From positions 1 through 35,967 of the forward strand of contig JACKCD010000059.1 of the NCBI GenBank assembly GCA_020634215.1: a stretch of 35,967 nucleotides of DNA, read 5' to 3'. Position numbers and translations under genes: made by a program. Shown one piece after another: positions 1 through 8,184 of the stretch. Each line of letters opens with the position of its first letter. Position 1 is the first letter of the stretch. This DNA comes from Ardenticatenaceae bacterium. GTDB lineage: Bacteria > Chloroflexota > Anaerolineae > Promineifilales > Promineifilaceae. The notes below the pieces were generated by a model that did no database searches, was not told the DNA's origin, and saw nothing but the letters and a program-made list of their open reading frames with translations.

Positions 1-1079
1 TGGTCATTTTGATTCCCGGCGTAGGGCTGATTGCTTGGGGGAAAAATAAGAGCGAGAGTCGGGTAACGGCCGAATTTTACTCCCTCGCCATCGAAGTGAT
101 GCGGGCTTCGGAGGCCATTAGCCAATATCAGGGCTTGCCGCGCCAGGAGGCATTTGACATTGAGTATTGGCTGCTTGAAGAAGCGAAGCTCAAGCGGATG
201 CCGCCAGAGCAGGAGCTGGCGCGGAATGTCGTGATTGTAGTGGGTGCGGGTAGTGGCATTGGCAAAGCGACGGCACATCGTGTAGCGAAAGAGGGAGCGC
301 ATGTGGTTTGTGTGGATTTGAATGGGGAGGCGGCGCAGGAAACGGCCAACGAATTGACGAAAAAATATGGCATGGGCATTGGCGTGGCTGGCACAGGCAT
401 TTCTGCTTGTGGGCCGGCCGTTGGCTTGGGCTGTGACATCACCAACCGCGAATCCGTGCAAGCCATGCTCAGCCAAGTGGTGCTGGCCTATGGTGGCCTA
501 GACAACATCATCGTCACAGCGGGGGTCTTTGTGCCGCCCAGCAAAGCGGGCAAAGTAACCGACGGCCAGTGGGATTTGACCTTTGCGGTAAATGTGAAAG
601 GTGGCTACATCATCGCCGATGAAGCCCGGCAGGTTTGGGAAGCGCAGCAATTGCCGGGAACGCTGGTGCTGACGACGAGTGTGAATGCGGCCGTGGCGAA
701 GAAGGGCAGTGTAGCCTATGACACCAGCAAAGCGGCGGCCAATCATTTGGTGCGGGAGTTGGCGATTGAGTTGTCGCCGTTGGTGCGCGTCAATGGGCTG
801 GCACCAGCAACGGTGGTGGAAGGCAGCAGCATGTTCCCGCGTGACCGGGTGATTGGCTCGTTGGTGAAGTATGAAATTGCCTTTGATGAGCGTGAGGACA
901 CGGAATCCCTGCGCGACAAGCTGGCAAATTTCTATGCCCAGCGTACGCTGACCAAGTCGCCGATTACGCTGGCTGACCAGGCGGAAGCGGCTTATTTGCT
1001 GACGAGCAGCAAGTTGAGCAAGACGACGGGGCAGATTTTGAGTGTGGATGGGGGGCTGCACGAGGCGTTCTTGCGTTAA
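1..1079 (+). CDS. rhaD: Bifunctional rhamnulose-1-phosphate aldolase / short-chain dehydrogenase, C-terminal part
   Basis: The frame is open from the window edge, so the 5' end, including nearly all of the class II aldolase domain, is missing. What remains is the aldolase-to-dehydrogenase linker (G-V-G-L-I-A-W-G-K, then E-Y-W-L-L-E-E-A-K-L) and a complete Rossmann short-chain dehydrogenase domain. The domain has the glycine motif GAGSGIGK near nt 237-260, a catalytic serine in T-T-S-V-N, Y-D-T-S-K near nt 717-731, and the family ending D-G-G-L-H-E-A-F-L-R. Proteins of this architecture split L-rhamnulose 1-phosphate into dihydroxyacetone phosphate and L-lactaldehyde and then oxidise the lactaldehyde. 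The TTG at 9 is only an internal leucine codon. A perfect hairpin follows the stop. The family call is firm; rhamnose as substrate rests on family resemblance, and no other rhamnose gene is in the window. Confidence 0.88.
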   Translation, partial: VILIPGVGLIAWGKNKSESRVTAEFYSLAIEVMRASEAISQYQGLPRQEAFDIEYWLLEEAKLKRMPPEQELARNVVIVVGAGSGIGKATAHRVAKEGAHVVCVDLNGEAAQETANELTKKYGMGIGVAGTGISACGPAVGLGCDITNRESVQAMLSQVVLAYGGLDNIIVTAGVFVPPSKAGKVTDGQWDLTFAVNVKGGYIIADEARQVWEAQQLPGTLVLTTSVNAAVAKKGSVAYDTSKAAANHLVRELAIELSPLVRVNGLAPATVVEGSSMFPRDRVIGSLVKYEIAFDEREDTESLRDKLANFYAQRTLTKSPITLADQAEAAYLLTSSKLSKTTGQILSVDGGLHEAFLR

Positions 1080-1082
1080 TGG

Positions 1083-1120
1083 TTAGAAGTTCAACTTCTT
1101 TGGAGAAGTTGAACTTCTAA
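1083..1120. terminator. Perfect 17-bp hairpin between convergent genes
   Basis: Arms 1083-1099 and 1104-1120 are exact reverse complements around a TTGG loop. Each arm is itself a palindrome (AGAAGTT-C-AACTTCT), so alternative folds exist. It lies between the ends of two convergent genes and could serve as a bidirectional terminator, although neither strand has a long T tract after it. Confidence 0.6.
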
Positions 1121-1128
1121 GGCCACGT

Positions 1129-1872
1129 CTAATCGAAGGCAAAGCCTAGTTTTTCCAGGGTGGGACGCAAAAACGGCCGTATTTTTCCGTTCAGCCGCCG
1201 GGCAATTGGGCCACTCCACGCCGCCGCGTGCTGGTTGTTGCCCTGGGCGTTGTAGTGTTCTGCCAGTGCCGCGTCGTATTGCTGCACCAGTGGTGTGGGG
1301 TCACTGTCGTCGTAGCGTTCGTAATGGATAACCAGTTCTTCCGGCAGGCGAGGCTTTTGCGCGGGCAGGTTGATGGGGTCGGGCCAGCCAACACACATGC
1401 CAAAAACAACGTAAACACCCAACGGCAGACCAAGCAGGGCGGCCACCTCAGCCGGGTGGTTTCTCATGCCGCCAATCATGACTGCGCCGAGACCGAGGGA
1501 CTCAACGGCCGTTTGTGCCGACATCCCCACCAGAGCCGCATCCACCGTTGCCACCAGCGTTGTTTCTAGCGATTTTACCAGCGGCTCGCCGTGCAGGGCA
1601 CACGCCATTTCCAGCCGGTGTAGATCCGCGCAGAAGGCAAAAAAGACCGGGCATTCTTCCACGTGCTTTTGGTTGCCAGCCAGCACCGCCAGCTGCTTTT
1701 TTGTTTCAGGGTCACGCACCACCACAATGCTGTAGGTTTGCATATTGCTGCTGGTGGGCGACCGCCGCGCTGCTCCCAAAATCGCTTGCACCATCTCTTC
1801 GGACACTGGTTTGTCCTGGTAGGTGCGGATAGTGACGCGGGTGTTGAGCGTGTCAATAACGGGTGTAGTCAT
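1129..1872 (-). CDS. NfsA-type nitroreductase family protein
   Basis: This 247-residue protein has the layout of the NfsA/FRP group of FMN-dependent NAD(P)H oxidoreductases. The N terminus carries R-V-T-I-R-T-Y and R-R-S-P-T-S-S-N-M-Q, which bind the FMN phosphate in this family. A central segment E-S-L-G-L-G-A-V-M-I-G-G precedes the family region V-G-W-P-D-P-I-N-L-P-A-Q-K-P-R-L-P and H-Y-E-R-Y. Such enzymes reduce nitro compounds, quinones or free flavin by two-electron transfer in the cytoplasm; the physiological substrate cannot be read from sequence. It starts 8 bp after the brnA stop with no visible Shine-Dalgarno sequence, so it may be translated from the brnTA transcript. Its 3' end faces the aldolase gene. 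Confidence 0.85.
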   Translation of the reverse strand: MTTPVIDTLNTRVTIRTYQDKPVSEEMVQAILGAARRSPTSSNMQTYSIVVVRDPETKKQLAVLAGNQKHVEECPVFFAFCADLHRLEMACALHGEPLVKSLETTLVATVDAALVGMSAQTAVESLGLGAVMIGGMRNHPAEVAALLGLPLGVYVVFGMCVGWPDPINLPAQKPRLPEELVIHYERYDDSDPTPLVQQYDAALAEHYNAQGNNQHAAAWSGPIARRLNGKIRPFLRPTLEKLGFAFD

Positions 1873-1880
1873 GTGGTTTA

Positions 1881-2159
1881 TTAGGGTATGGGTTGCTTAT
1901 AAAGTTCGCTGTCAATTCGCTCGCGCAGAAAAACTTTAATAAGCGATTGGTAGGGTATATCGCGTTTGTTTGCCAACAGCCGAAGCTCATTAAGCATAGA
2001 TTCGGACAGGCGTAGAGAGATAGTTTTTGTGGATGGTTTTAACTTGGGAAGCACGGTTGGCTCTGCTTGACTCCAGTCAAGATACTCCGTGGAATCATGG
2101 GTTGCCCAAAATTCTCGTTCCTCATCCTCATCTTCAAATTCCGGGATTTGTTTTAGCAT
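1881..2159 (-). CDS. brnA: BrnA-like (CopG-type) antitoxin
   Basis: This 92-residue protein has an acidic N-terminal half (F-E-D-E-D-E-E-R-E-F-W-A-T-H-D-S-T-E-Y) typical of the toxin-binding part of BrnA/CopG-family antitoxins. A C-terminal ribbon-helix-helix follows: K-T-I-S-L-R-L-S-E-S-M-L-N-E-L-R-L-L-A, then Y-Q-S-L-I-K-V-F-L. Its start overlaps the end of the toxin gene by 26 bp, the usual toxin-first brnTA order. By family knowledge it neutralises BrnT and represses the shared promoter; a candidate operator lies upstream of brnT. Confidence 0.85.
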   Translation of the reverse strand: MLKQIPEFEDEDEEREFWATHDSTEYLDWSQAEPTVLPKLKPSTKTISLRLSESMLNELRLLANKRDIPYQSLIKVFLRERIDSELYKQPIP

Positions 2160-2439
2160 AGGCTTGTTGCTCCTTTCGGCTCATGTCACGAGCCGAGATA
2201 ACGCGAATTTTATTGGTGAGAATGGTGAATGAGATAAACAGCTTGCGTTCCGAGTTGGTTTGCCCCAATACGTAAAACCGTTGTTTCCCTTGTGAATGCT
2301 GTGGATCACCGGCGAGTAAAAGAGGTAGGTTCAAGAAAACTTCCTCACATTCGGCTGTTAAAACCTGATGCTTGATCCAGTTTTTGCTTTGATTGCCTTC
2401 GTCCCACTCAAACCCATCAACGCTGCTTAGATCAACCAT
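2134..2439 (-). CDS. brnT: BrnT-like ribonuclease toxin
   Basis: This 101-residue protein has the BrnT signature: F-E-W-D-E-G-N near residue 10 with K-N-W-I-K-H, a central strand pair around R-F-Y-V-L-G-Q-T-N-S-E-R-K-L-F-I, and an end I-R-V-I-S-A-R-D-M-S-R-K-E. BrnT toxins have a RelE-like fold and cleave RNA to halt translation; inhibition by the adjacent BrnA is inferred. The ATG lies 15 bp past the histidine kinase stop. A good sigma70-type promoter sits inside the kinase 3' end, placed so that transcription could begin at or next to the ATG, and there is no Shine-Dalgarno sequence. Confidence 0.87.
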   Translation of the reverse strand: MVDLSSVDGFEWDEGNQSKNWIKHQVLTAECEEVFLNLPLLLAGDPQHSQGKQRFYVLGQTNSERKLFISFTILTNKIRVISARDMSRKEQQAYAKTNPGI

Positions 2440-2440
2440 A

Positions 2441-2465
2441 TTTGTATATTATCATCATGTACAAA
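2441..2465. promoter_or_regulatory. Inverted repeat over the brnT promoter, candidate BrnA operator
   Basis: TTTGTA (2441-2446) and TACAAA (2460-2465) form an inverted repeat with a 13-base spacer. It covers the -10 box and most of the promoter spacer. The position suits autorepression by the ribbon-helix-helix antitoxin. Assignment to BrnA is inference. Confidence 0.45.
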
Positions 2466-2474
2466 CACCGTCAA
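2446..2474 (-). promoter_or_regulatory. Predicted brnTA promoter
   Basis: On the minus strand a -35 box TTGACG (2469-2474) is followed by a 17-base spacer and a -10 box TAATAT (2446-2451). The -10 box ends six bases before the brnT ATG (2437-2439), which would give a leaderless or nearly leaderless message. The -35 box lies within the last codons of the upstream histidine kinase gene. Confidence 0.6.
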
Positions 2475-3897
2475 ATTGTTTCGCCTCTTTTTGGAGCAGC
2501 GGATTGTCCAAGAAAGGGTTATTCTGGGTTAGTGTAGGCAAGTGGACAATGAAGGTACTTCCTTCGCCACTATCACTTTTTACCGTGATGGTGCCGCCGT
2601 GCGCCTCTACAATGGCTTTGGCGATAGCCAGCCCCAAGCCAAACCCGCCCGTTGTGCGGGCGCGGGCATCGTCTGCGCGGTAAAACCGTTCAAACAGGTG
2701 GGGGATTTGTTCCGGGGAGATTCCTGCCCCTTTGTTGGTAACGGAGATGGAAATTTGCTGCCAGTGACGAACGGCCGTTACCAACACTACTTCCCCCTCT
2801 GGCGAATATTTAATCCCATTTTCAATCAGGTTGACAAAGACCTGCCGCAAACGCTCGCCATCAGCCAACAGGAAAAAGTCAACCTGTGGCGGCAGCGTCA
2901 ATTCTAAGGTGACAGCGTGTTCCTGAGCAGACACCTGTAAATCAGCCACAATATCTTGTAGCAATTGAGCGCAGTCTACTATTTCTAACGGTGTCAGACC
3001 GCGCTGCTCAACACGCGCCAGCGTCAACATTTGCTCAACCAAGCGCGTCATGCGGTCTACATCCCCTTCCATTTCGGCCATCATTTGCAACAGGGCAGAT
3101 GCTTCTCGCGGGCGAGAACGAGCCAAGCTTAATTGGGTTTTCAACATGCCCAAGGGGGTACGCAATTCATGTGACACATCCGAAGTAAGCTGCCGTTCTC
3201 GTTCAAAGGCACGGTTAATTCGTTCCAACATGGCGTTGAACGTTTGCGCCAATTGACCAATTTCATCCTCAGGCAAGCTCATTTCAATCCGATGGCTCAG
3301 GCTTTCCGCGTTGATCTTTTGTGCCGTGTGGGTGATCGTTGCCACGGGCTGTAAGGCACGCCCGGCGAGAAAAACGCCGCCGAGAACAGAGAGAATGAGA
3401 ACAATCGGTATGGCAATGAGCAGGCCAAGAAAAATTTGCTGGGTGAAAATCTGATTGCCGCTTAAAGGAAAAGCAAGAACCAATGTACCCAATAGGTCAG
3501 TTCCCTCAAGCAGGGGCGTTACAAAATAGCGAACTGGTTCGCCATCTGGCAGCGTACCTGTGTTCAATTGGCCTGATGGCGGCAAACCCATTGGTAAATC
3601 ATAGTTCTCGGCGTTGCCAATGGTTAGGGCAACTTGTCCATCTGGCGACAATATCCAGGCCATTACGCCGCGTTCGCGCACAACGGCCGTTTCACCAGCC
3701 GCAACCTCATAGTGCCCATCACGCACATCAATCACAGCGTTGAGTTCCGATGCGCTCAAATGCAAGGTGTTTTCGATTTGCTGATTTTGCAAATTTTTCA
3801 GGGTGAGAACGAGAACGGCCGTTAACACCACCAACAGCAACACCTCCACCACCACCATCCAAAGTGCCAGCCGTGTCCGCAAACTAATTGGTTTCAT
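2455..3897 (-). CDS. Sensor histidine kinase, HAMP type
   Basis: This 480-residue membrane kinase has one transmembrane helix at about residues 12-33, an extracytoplasmic sensor of about 115 residues and a second helix at about 155-178. A HAMP segment (about 178-232) leads to a dimerisation domain with phospho-acceptor H243 in S-H-E-L-R-T-P. The catalytic domain keeps all ATP-binding boxes: N-L-I-E-N-G-I-K-Y-S-P, N-K-G-A-G-I-S, F-E-R-F-Y-R-A-D and G-F-G-L-G-L-A-I-A. Its start overlaps the end of the OmpR-type regulator gene by 14 bp, so the two form a cotranscribed pair. The signal sensed is unknown. The neighbouring ABC/NEW3/lipoprotein genes read in the same direction and are the obvious candidate target, which is inference. 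Confidence 0.92.
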   Translation of the reverse strand: MKPISLRTRLALWMVVVEVLLLVVLTAVLVLTLKNLQNQQIENTLHLSASELNAVIDVRDGHYEVAAGETAVVRERGVMAWILSPDGQVALTIGNAENYDLPMGLPPSGQLNTGTLPDGEPVRYFVTPLLEGTDLLGTLVLAFPLSGNQIFTQQIFLGLLIAIPIVLILSVLGGVFLAGRALQPVATITHTAQKINAESLSHRIEMSLPEDEIGQLAQTFNAMLERINRAFERERQLTSDVSHELRTPLGMLKTQLSLARSRPREASALLQMMAEMEGDVDRMTRLVEQMLTLARVEQRGLTPLEIVDCAQLLQDIVADLQVSAQEHAVTLELTLPPQVDFFLLADGERLRQVFVNLIENGIKYSPEGEVVLVTAVRHWQQISISVTNKGAGISPEQIPHLFERFYRADDARARTTGGFGLGLAIAKAIVEAHGGTITVKSDSGEGSTFIVHLPTLTQNNPFLDNPLLQKEAKQFDGVCT

Positions 3898-4564
3898 GTT
3901 CGCCTATCCGATACCCCAAACCACGTACCGTCTGAATGAGTTTGACACCCTGACCCGCGTCAATTTTTTTGCGAAGGGCGTGGATATACACCTCAATGAG
4001 CTTCGATCCAGACTCAAATTCCATATCCCAGACATGCTCAATAATTTGGTCGCGGCTCAACACCTGATTGGGGTGGCGCATCAGCGTCTCCAAAAGCGCA
4101 TACTCTTTCGCTGTCAATTCAATGGATTGTTTGCCACGTTGGGCTAGTTTTGTTGCCGGGTCTAGGGTTAAATCAGCGACCGACAGAATAGCTCGCTTGT
4201 CAGAACTATCGCGTCTCAACAATGCTCTCATTCGTGCCGTCAGTTCCTCAATGGCAAACGGCTTGACCAAATAATCGTCCGCACCGCTGTCCAGCCCTTT
4301 TACCTTATCGGGCAAGGTGTCGCGGGCAGTGAGCATGAGGACAGGCATGTTAAACCCTTCCGCTCGTAGCTGGCGACAAACATCCAGCCCATTCATGCCC
4401 GGCAGCATAATGTCCAGCAAGATGATGTCGTAGTCAGCACTTTGCACCCAGGGAAAAACGTCACGGCCGTTATTGACCACATCCACCGCATAGGCTTCTT
4501 CCTCCAATCCCTGCCGGATCAGGTTAGCCATCCGGGGTTCATCTTCCACAACTAAAACACGCAT
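3884..4564 (-). CDS. OmpR/PhoB-family response regulator
   Basis: This 226-residue protein has a receiver domain at 1-120 with acidic pocket V-V-E-D-E-P, phospho-acceptor D51 in L-L-D-I-M-L-P-G, the conserved threonine in M-L-T-A-R-D and the lysine in L-V-K-P-F. A winged-helix DNA-binding domain follows (about 130-222), ending V-R-G-L-G-Y-R-I-G. It is the partner of the overlapping downstream histidine kinase. A 14-bp perfect hairpin lies between this gene and the lipoprotein gene upstream, so the pair may be only partly coupled to the ABC operon. Confidence 0.93.
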   Translation of the reverse strand: MRVLVVEDEPRMANLIRQGLEEEAYAVDVVNNGRDVFPWVQSADYDIILLDIMLPGMNGLDVCRQLRAEGFNMPVLMLTARDTLPDKVKGLDSGADDYLVKPFAIEELTARMRALLRRDSSDKRAILSVADLTLDPATKLAQRGKQSIELTAKEYALLETLMRHPNQVLSRDQIIEHVWDMEFESGSKLIEVYIHALRKKIDAGQGVKLIQTVRGLGYRIGEHETN

Positions 4565-4596
4565 AACAAGTAGCCTTTATGGATGTTGCACAAAGC

Positions 4597-4633
4597 TGCC
4601 AAGCCGCAAACCATTTGACTTTGCGGCTTGGCA
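4597..4633 (-). terminator. Perfect 14-bp hairpin between lipoprotein and regulator genes
   Basis: Arms 4597-4610 and 4620-4633 (TGCCAAGCCGCAAA and its complement) enclose a 9-base loop. Neither side has a clear T run, so it may act as an attenuator or an mRNA processing site rather than a full intrinsic terminator. Confidence 0.45.
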
Positions 4634-4667
4634 TGAGCTTATTATAAATGGAACAACGGTCAATGCC

Positions 4668-5333
4668 TTATTCGGTGCCGCCTTCTGCCCCGGCGGGGTC
4701 TTTATCCACCGAACCGGTTTGGAGAGCCAGCCCTGGGGCATGCAGCGTCACGGTCACAGTCAGTCCATTGGGGTCGGTGTAGAAGGCACTGTTAGGGTTC
4801 ACGCTGAAATGGTCTGGCTGACCCGTATTGTCAAAATGAATATCTTTGGTCGCGCCGGGTTTTACTGTGAAACCGGGCAGCGTGCGATAATATCCTTGAA
4901 CATCTCCCGTGTCCTTGTCGGTAATGGTGTAGTAGATGTCAAAATTGGTTAAATCGGCCGGCCCAGTATTCGTAACCTTGAACTCCAGATGATCCGGCAC
5001 GCCGACACCATTGGCATCTTCGTTGTTTTCTACCAGCAAGCCACTTATCGTAAACCCTTCTGTTGTGCTACTTTCCTGAATAGGATTGTCTGCCATGGTC
5101 GGGTTTTTGTCTGCTAAATCATTTTGACCGTCGCCATCTGTGTCGGCAGCGTTGGGGTCGGTTCCCAGCACTTTTTCGGCCGAATCGGGGATCCCATCGC
5201 CATCGGTGTCTGGGCCATCGGCAGCGGCGCTACTGCTGTTGGCAGTTGTCGCTGTGGTGTTGCCGCCACAAGCGGCCAGCAGCAAGGCTGACAAAAGGGT
5301 GATGAATGCGAGTATGTAAATTTTCTTTGACAT
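4668..5333 (-). CDS. Secreted lipoprotein with thrombospondin-type-3 calcium loops
   Basis: The start at 5333 gives M-S-K-K followed by a short hydrophobic signal peptide and lipobox L-A-A-C with lipidated C22. It is preceded by AAAGGA about ten bases upstream and is preferred over earlier in-frame codons. A low-complexity Thr/Ser/Ala linker leads to two acidic loops, D-T-D-G-D-G-I-P-D and D-T-D-G-D-G-Q-N-D, with a G-T-D-P spacer as in thrombospondin type 3 repeats that bind calcium. The remaining ~140 residues look like one beta-sandwich of the CARDB or uncharacterised lipoprotein kind (T-N-T-G-P-A-D-L-T-N-F). It follows the second ABC permease by 101 bp on the same strand and is probably the surface component of that module. 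No enzymatic motif is seen. Confidence 0.75.
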   Translation of the reverse strand: MSKKIYILAFITLLSALLLAACGGNTTATTANSSSAAADGPDTDGDGIPDSAEKVLGTDPNAADTDGDGQNDLADKNPTMADNPIQESSTTEGFTISGLLVENNEDANGVGVPDHLEFKVTNTGPADLTNFDIYYTITDKDTGDVQGYYRTLPGFTVKPGATKDIHFDNTGQPDHFSVNPNSAFYTDPNGLTVTVTLHAPGLALQTGSVDKDPAGAEGGTE

Positions 5334-5434
5334 GATGCTTTTTCCTTTCATTGTGAATTTGGTTTGATAGTTTGAAGTGAGAGTTGGCGATGGAGACAGT
5401 AGATGTTCGCTGGTTTCCAATCTCCAATCTCTTT

Positions 5435-6433
5435 TTATGTTTCCTGCCTAAGGAAAACAACGTAAGAGGCGCTTAATAGCAGAACAATAGGTAAGGTCAG
5501 ACCAGCCAGGTTGACCAGTTTAAGCTGCATGACTTCTTGCCAGGTGTTCTCGTTAAACTCTTTTTTGATACCCAGCAAAGCAAAACTAATGCGCTCGTAA
5601 TGCTTGGTTGGCGACAGTTCTTCGACACCATCGCGCACGGTTTCGTACCATTTGAACTGCTGCAACGCCTTTTCTTCGCCTGTTCTGTCCAGACCTAGCG
5701 TAGCGAAAAAGCCGCCGGGAAGTTGATTATCCAGATCCATTGTGTCGCCAATTTGGGGGAAGATGAAGGCAAAAACGAGCCAGACAATGACGGTCAACAG
5801 CAAGGCATGGTTGCTGTTGGGGATAAGTAGGGTAAAGAACTGCGCCAGCAAGTAGAAGGTCATCAAGTAAAGCCAAGACATACCCATTGTCAGAGCCAGG
5901 CGGATCATTTGGTCTCCCGTAAGCCAGACACGCCCAATGAGGCCAATGGCTAGGAAGGTGATCAGCCCAACGGCCGTTAATAGAGCAGCTAACAAAACAG
6001 CATTCCCCAAAACCTTGCCGGTCAGAAACTGATCGCGGTAGACGGGGCGAGACAGGATAAGGCGTAGCGTACCAGCCTGATGTTCTTTGTTGATGGTGGT
6101 AAACCCAAGAATCATTGCCAGGAGCGCCCCGACCATTGCCAAGTAGTTGATGAAGTTTTTAGAAACGGCAATGGGATTGAGTGAGGGCGCGGTTGGGAAG
6201 TCCGTGCGGCCTAAATCGGTCAGGGTTTGTACGGATTGTAGGTAATCGTTCATCTGGGTGCGCACACTGAGCGACCCCAGACTGATAGCAACTAGGCTTA
6301 AGCCCAGGAGCATCATCATTGAGATGAGAAACAGACGGTTGCGAAAAGCATCGCTTATTTCCTTGCGGGCAATGACCCAAAGCGAATGGGGGCGCGGTGG
6401 CGGTTGTGTGTGGGTAACGGTTGTTGCGGTCAT
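5435..6433 (-). CDS. ABC-2 family permease (second of the pair)
   Basis: This 332-residue membrane protein starts with a cytoplasmic segment W-V-I-A-R-K-E-I-S-D-A-F-R-N-R-L-F, typical of ABC-2 permeases. About six hydrophobic helices follow, including a large loop after helix 1. The block L-R-L-I-L-S-R-P-V-Y-R-D-Q-F-L-T-G-K is nearly identical to one in the permease at 7246-8184, so the two are paralogues and probably form a heterodimeric channel. It starts 15 bp after the NEW3 gene. The exported substrate is unknown. It most likely uses the single ATPase encoded at 8181-8957. Confidence 0.88.
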   Translation of the reverse strand: MTATTVTHTQPPPRPHSLWVIARKEISDAFRNRLFLISMMMLLGLSLVAISLGSLSVRTQMNDYLQSVQTLTDLGRTDFPTAPSLNPIAVSKNFINYLAMVGALLAMILGFTTINKEHQAGTLRLILSRPVYRDQFLTGKVLGNAVLLAALLTAVGLITFLAIGLIGRVWLTGDQMIRLALTMGMSWLYLMTFYLLAQFFTLLIPNSNHALLLTVIVWLVFAFIFPQIGDTMDLDNQLPGGFFATLGLDRTGEEKALQQFKWYETVRDGVEELSPTKHYERISFALLGIKKEFNENTWQEVMQLKLVNLAGLTLPIVLLLSASYVVFLRQET

Positions 6434-6448
6434 GATTGTGTTTCCTGT

Positions 6449-7243
6449 TTAACGCCGTCCTTGGCGGCGGAAGTAGACGACAGCACCGGCGATAGCCAAG
6501 CCCATGATGGTTAAGGCCACGTATAAAAATGTCGGGCTATTTTGTATGCGTACCGTCAGCGGGCTGTCTGGGCTGGCGGCTTGGTCACTGTGAAGGGCCA
6601 GCGAGATTTTTTGGTCGGTAGCCACCTGCGAGGAGGGGACTGTTATCGCCACATGGAAAGATGTTTCTGCGCCTGCTTCCAGTGTGGGAATCGTTTGGGG
6701 TACGGTTTGGACAATCCATTTGGCGGGGGTATCTATGCCCAACATGAGGTTGTTGACGGCTAAAGCCCCGCTGTTAACGGCCGTTACATCAAAAGCAAAC
6801 TCCTTACCGCTAAACGCAGTCAAATTTAAATTTTGGCTGACAATCTTAACGGTGTAGACATTTTCCACGTTGAGGCTGACGGGCAACGCCAACTGTTCAC
6901 CATCGTCGCGGGTGGCATTGAATTGGGCGGTGTAGTGACCAACGGCCGTTTCTGCCGGCACCTCCACCCGCATTGTCACCAAGCCATACGCGCTTGCCGG
7001 AACTGTCACTTGGTTCATGACGGGACCACCCTGCGTAAACGTTGTGGTTAAGCCATCGGGTAAGCCAGACAGGGAGAGGGCATAATCATGGGCTGTGCTG
7101 GTTTCATTGCGAACCTCGATTTGGTAAACGGCCGTTTGGCTGGCCTGTACCGTCTGTGCCAGAGCCGTCTCATCCGCGTGAACCAGAGAAACACCGCCCA
7201 GTAGCACAAACAGAATTAGTAAAGAGAGAAAAATCTGTTTCAT
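6449..7243 (-). CDS. NEW3-domain membrane-anchored extracytoplasmic protein
   Basis: This 264-residue protein has an N-terminal signal peptide (about 1-23), two beta-sandwich repeats of the NEW3/COG1470 kind (residues about 30-125 and 130-230, with motifs such as A-V-Y-Q-I-E-V-R-N and F-D-V-T-A-V-N-S-G) and a C-terminal transmembrane helix ending Y-F-R-R-Q-G-R-R. The topology places the sandwiches outside the membrane. The gene sits between two ABC-2 permease genes with gaps of 2 and 15 bp, so it is almost certainly made with them and probably associates with the transporter. NEW3 domains are non-catalytic accessory folds, often carbohydrate-associated; its role here is not known. Confidence 0.8.
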   Translation of the reverse strand: MKQIFLSLLILFVLLGGVSLVHADETALAQTVQASQTAVYQIEVRNETSTAHDYALSLSGLPDGLTTTFTQGGPVMNQVTVPASAYGLVTMRVEVPAETAVGHYTAQFNATRDDGEQLALPVSLNVENVYTVKIVSQNLNLTAFSGKEFAFDVTAVNSGALAVNNLMLGIDTPAKWIVQTVPQTIPTLEAGAETSFHVAITVPSSQVATDQKISLALHSDQAASPDSPLTVRIQNSPTFLYVALTIMGLAIAGAVVYFRRQGRR

Positions 7244-7245
7244 GG

Positions 7246-8184
7246 CTAACTCTCCAACACCAGCGTCTCGTTGCGCTGAAAAACAGCGAACCCAGCGGCA
7301 ATAAAGGCAACTGTGGGCACCAGCAGAACCAGCAGGGTTGTTAGGGTGTGACCAAGCAACGTGCCTGTGCTAATAGCATTGCTGCCAGAGGTAAATTGCA
7401 GCAGTTCACCGCCGATGTTACGCAGATGCCAGGTGGGGGAAAGGTAGTTGATGGCTTGGGAAACGGCCGTTTCCTGCGGAATCTGGTTAATAGCCCCGCT
7501 GATACTGTTGACAACACTGCTGTTAACCATCATGGCATCGGCCATTTGCGGCACCACAAAACTGACCAGCACCCAAAGCGTCAAGGAAATGAGAAAGACG
7601 GTCGCCCCATTATTCAGTCGGATGCTGAGAAATAGGGAGACCGTAAGAAAGATGAGCATATAAGCTAGAGCCATAACGGTAAAGGTAAAGAGGCGAGCCA
7701 CCTCGCCGAGGGTGGGCAGGATGCCGCCGATGGCTACCAACAAGATCAGGTTAAAGAGGAATACCAACCCCAGTAGGCTGGCGATAACGGCCGCATTCCC
7801 CAGCAGCTTGCCCACGAGCAGCTGATCGCGGTACACTGGGCGCGAAAGAATGAGCTTCAAGCCACCCGATTCTTTTTCTTCAATGAGCGTGTTGTACCCC
7901 AAAATGACGGCCAGAATCGCACCAACAATTGCCACATACTCCGTTAAATTCGCCAAAATAGTGAGGGTGTGAATTTCCGGCGCGTCGGGGATGACTGCAG
8001 CCCCTTCAGCCTGGAGCGTCGCAACTCTAGCGTCGTAGATACGCATCTCAGCCCGTTTGGTGGTGCTGCCGATGTAGACGGACAGGATGGACAGCCCCAA
8101 AAACAGAAGGGTAATGGTTAAAAAGAGCCGGTTGCGAAAGGCCGCCCGGAACTCTTTGCGAGCGATGATCAGGGATGTGGTCAT
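7246..8184 (-). CDS. ABC-2 family permease (first of the pair)
   Basis: I place the start at 8184 (M-T-T-S-L-I-I-A-R-K-E-F). This overlaps the ATPase stop in an ATGA arrangement and makes the N terminus match that of the second permease; the longer frame to 8235 would run into the ATPase gene. The 312-residue product has a large extracytoplasmic loop after helix 1, the paralogue-shared block L-K-L-I-L-S-R-P-V-Y-R-D-Q-L-L-V-G-K, and five further hydrophobic helices. Overlap with the ATPase indicates translational coupling. Confidence 0.88.
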   Translation of the reverse strand: MTTSLIIARKEFRAAFRNRLFLTITLLFLGLSILSVYIGSTTKRAEMRIYDARVATLQAEGAAVIPDAPEIHTLTILANLTEYVAIVGAILAVILGYNTLIEEKESGGLKLILSRPVYRDQLLVGKLLGNAAVIASLLGLVFLFNLILLVAIGGILPTLGEVARLFTFTVMALAYMLIFLTVSLFLSIRLNNGATVFLISLTLWVLVSFVVPQMADAMMVNSSVVNSISGAINQIPQETAVSQAINYLSPTWHLRNIGGELLQFTSGSNAISTGTLLGHTLTTLLVLLVPTVAFIAAGFAVFQRNETLVLES

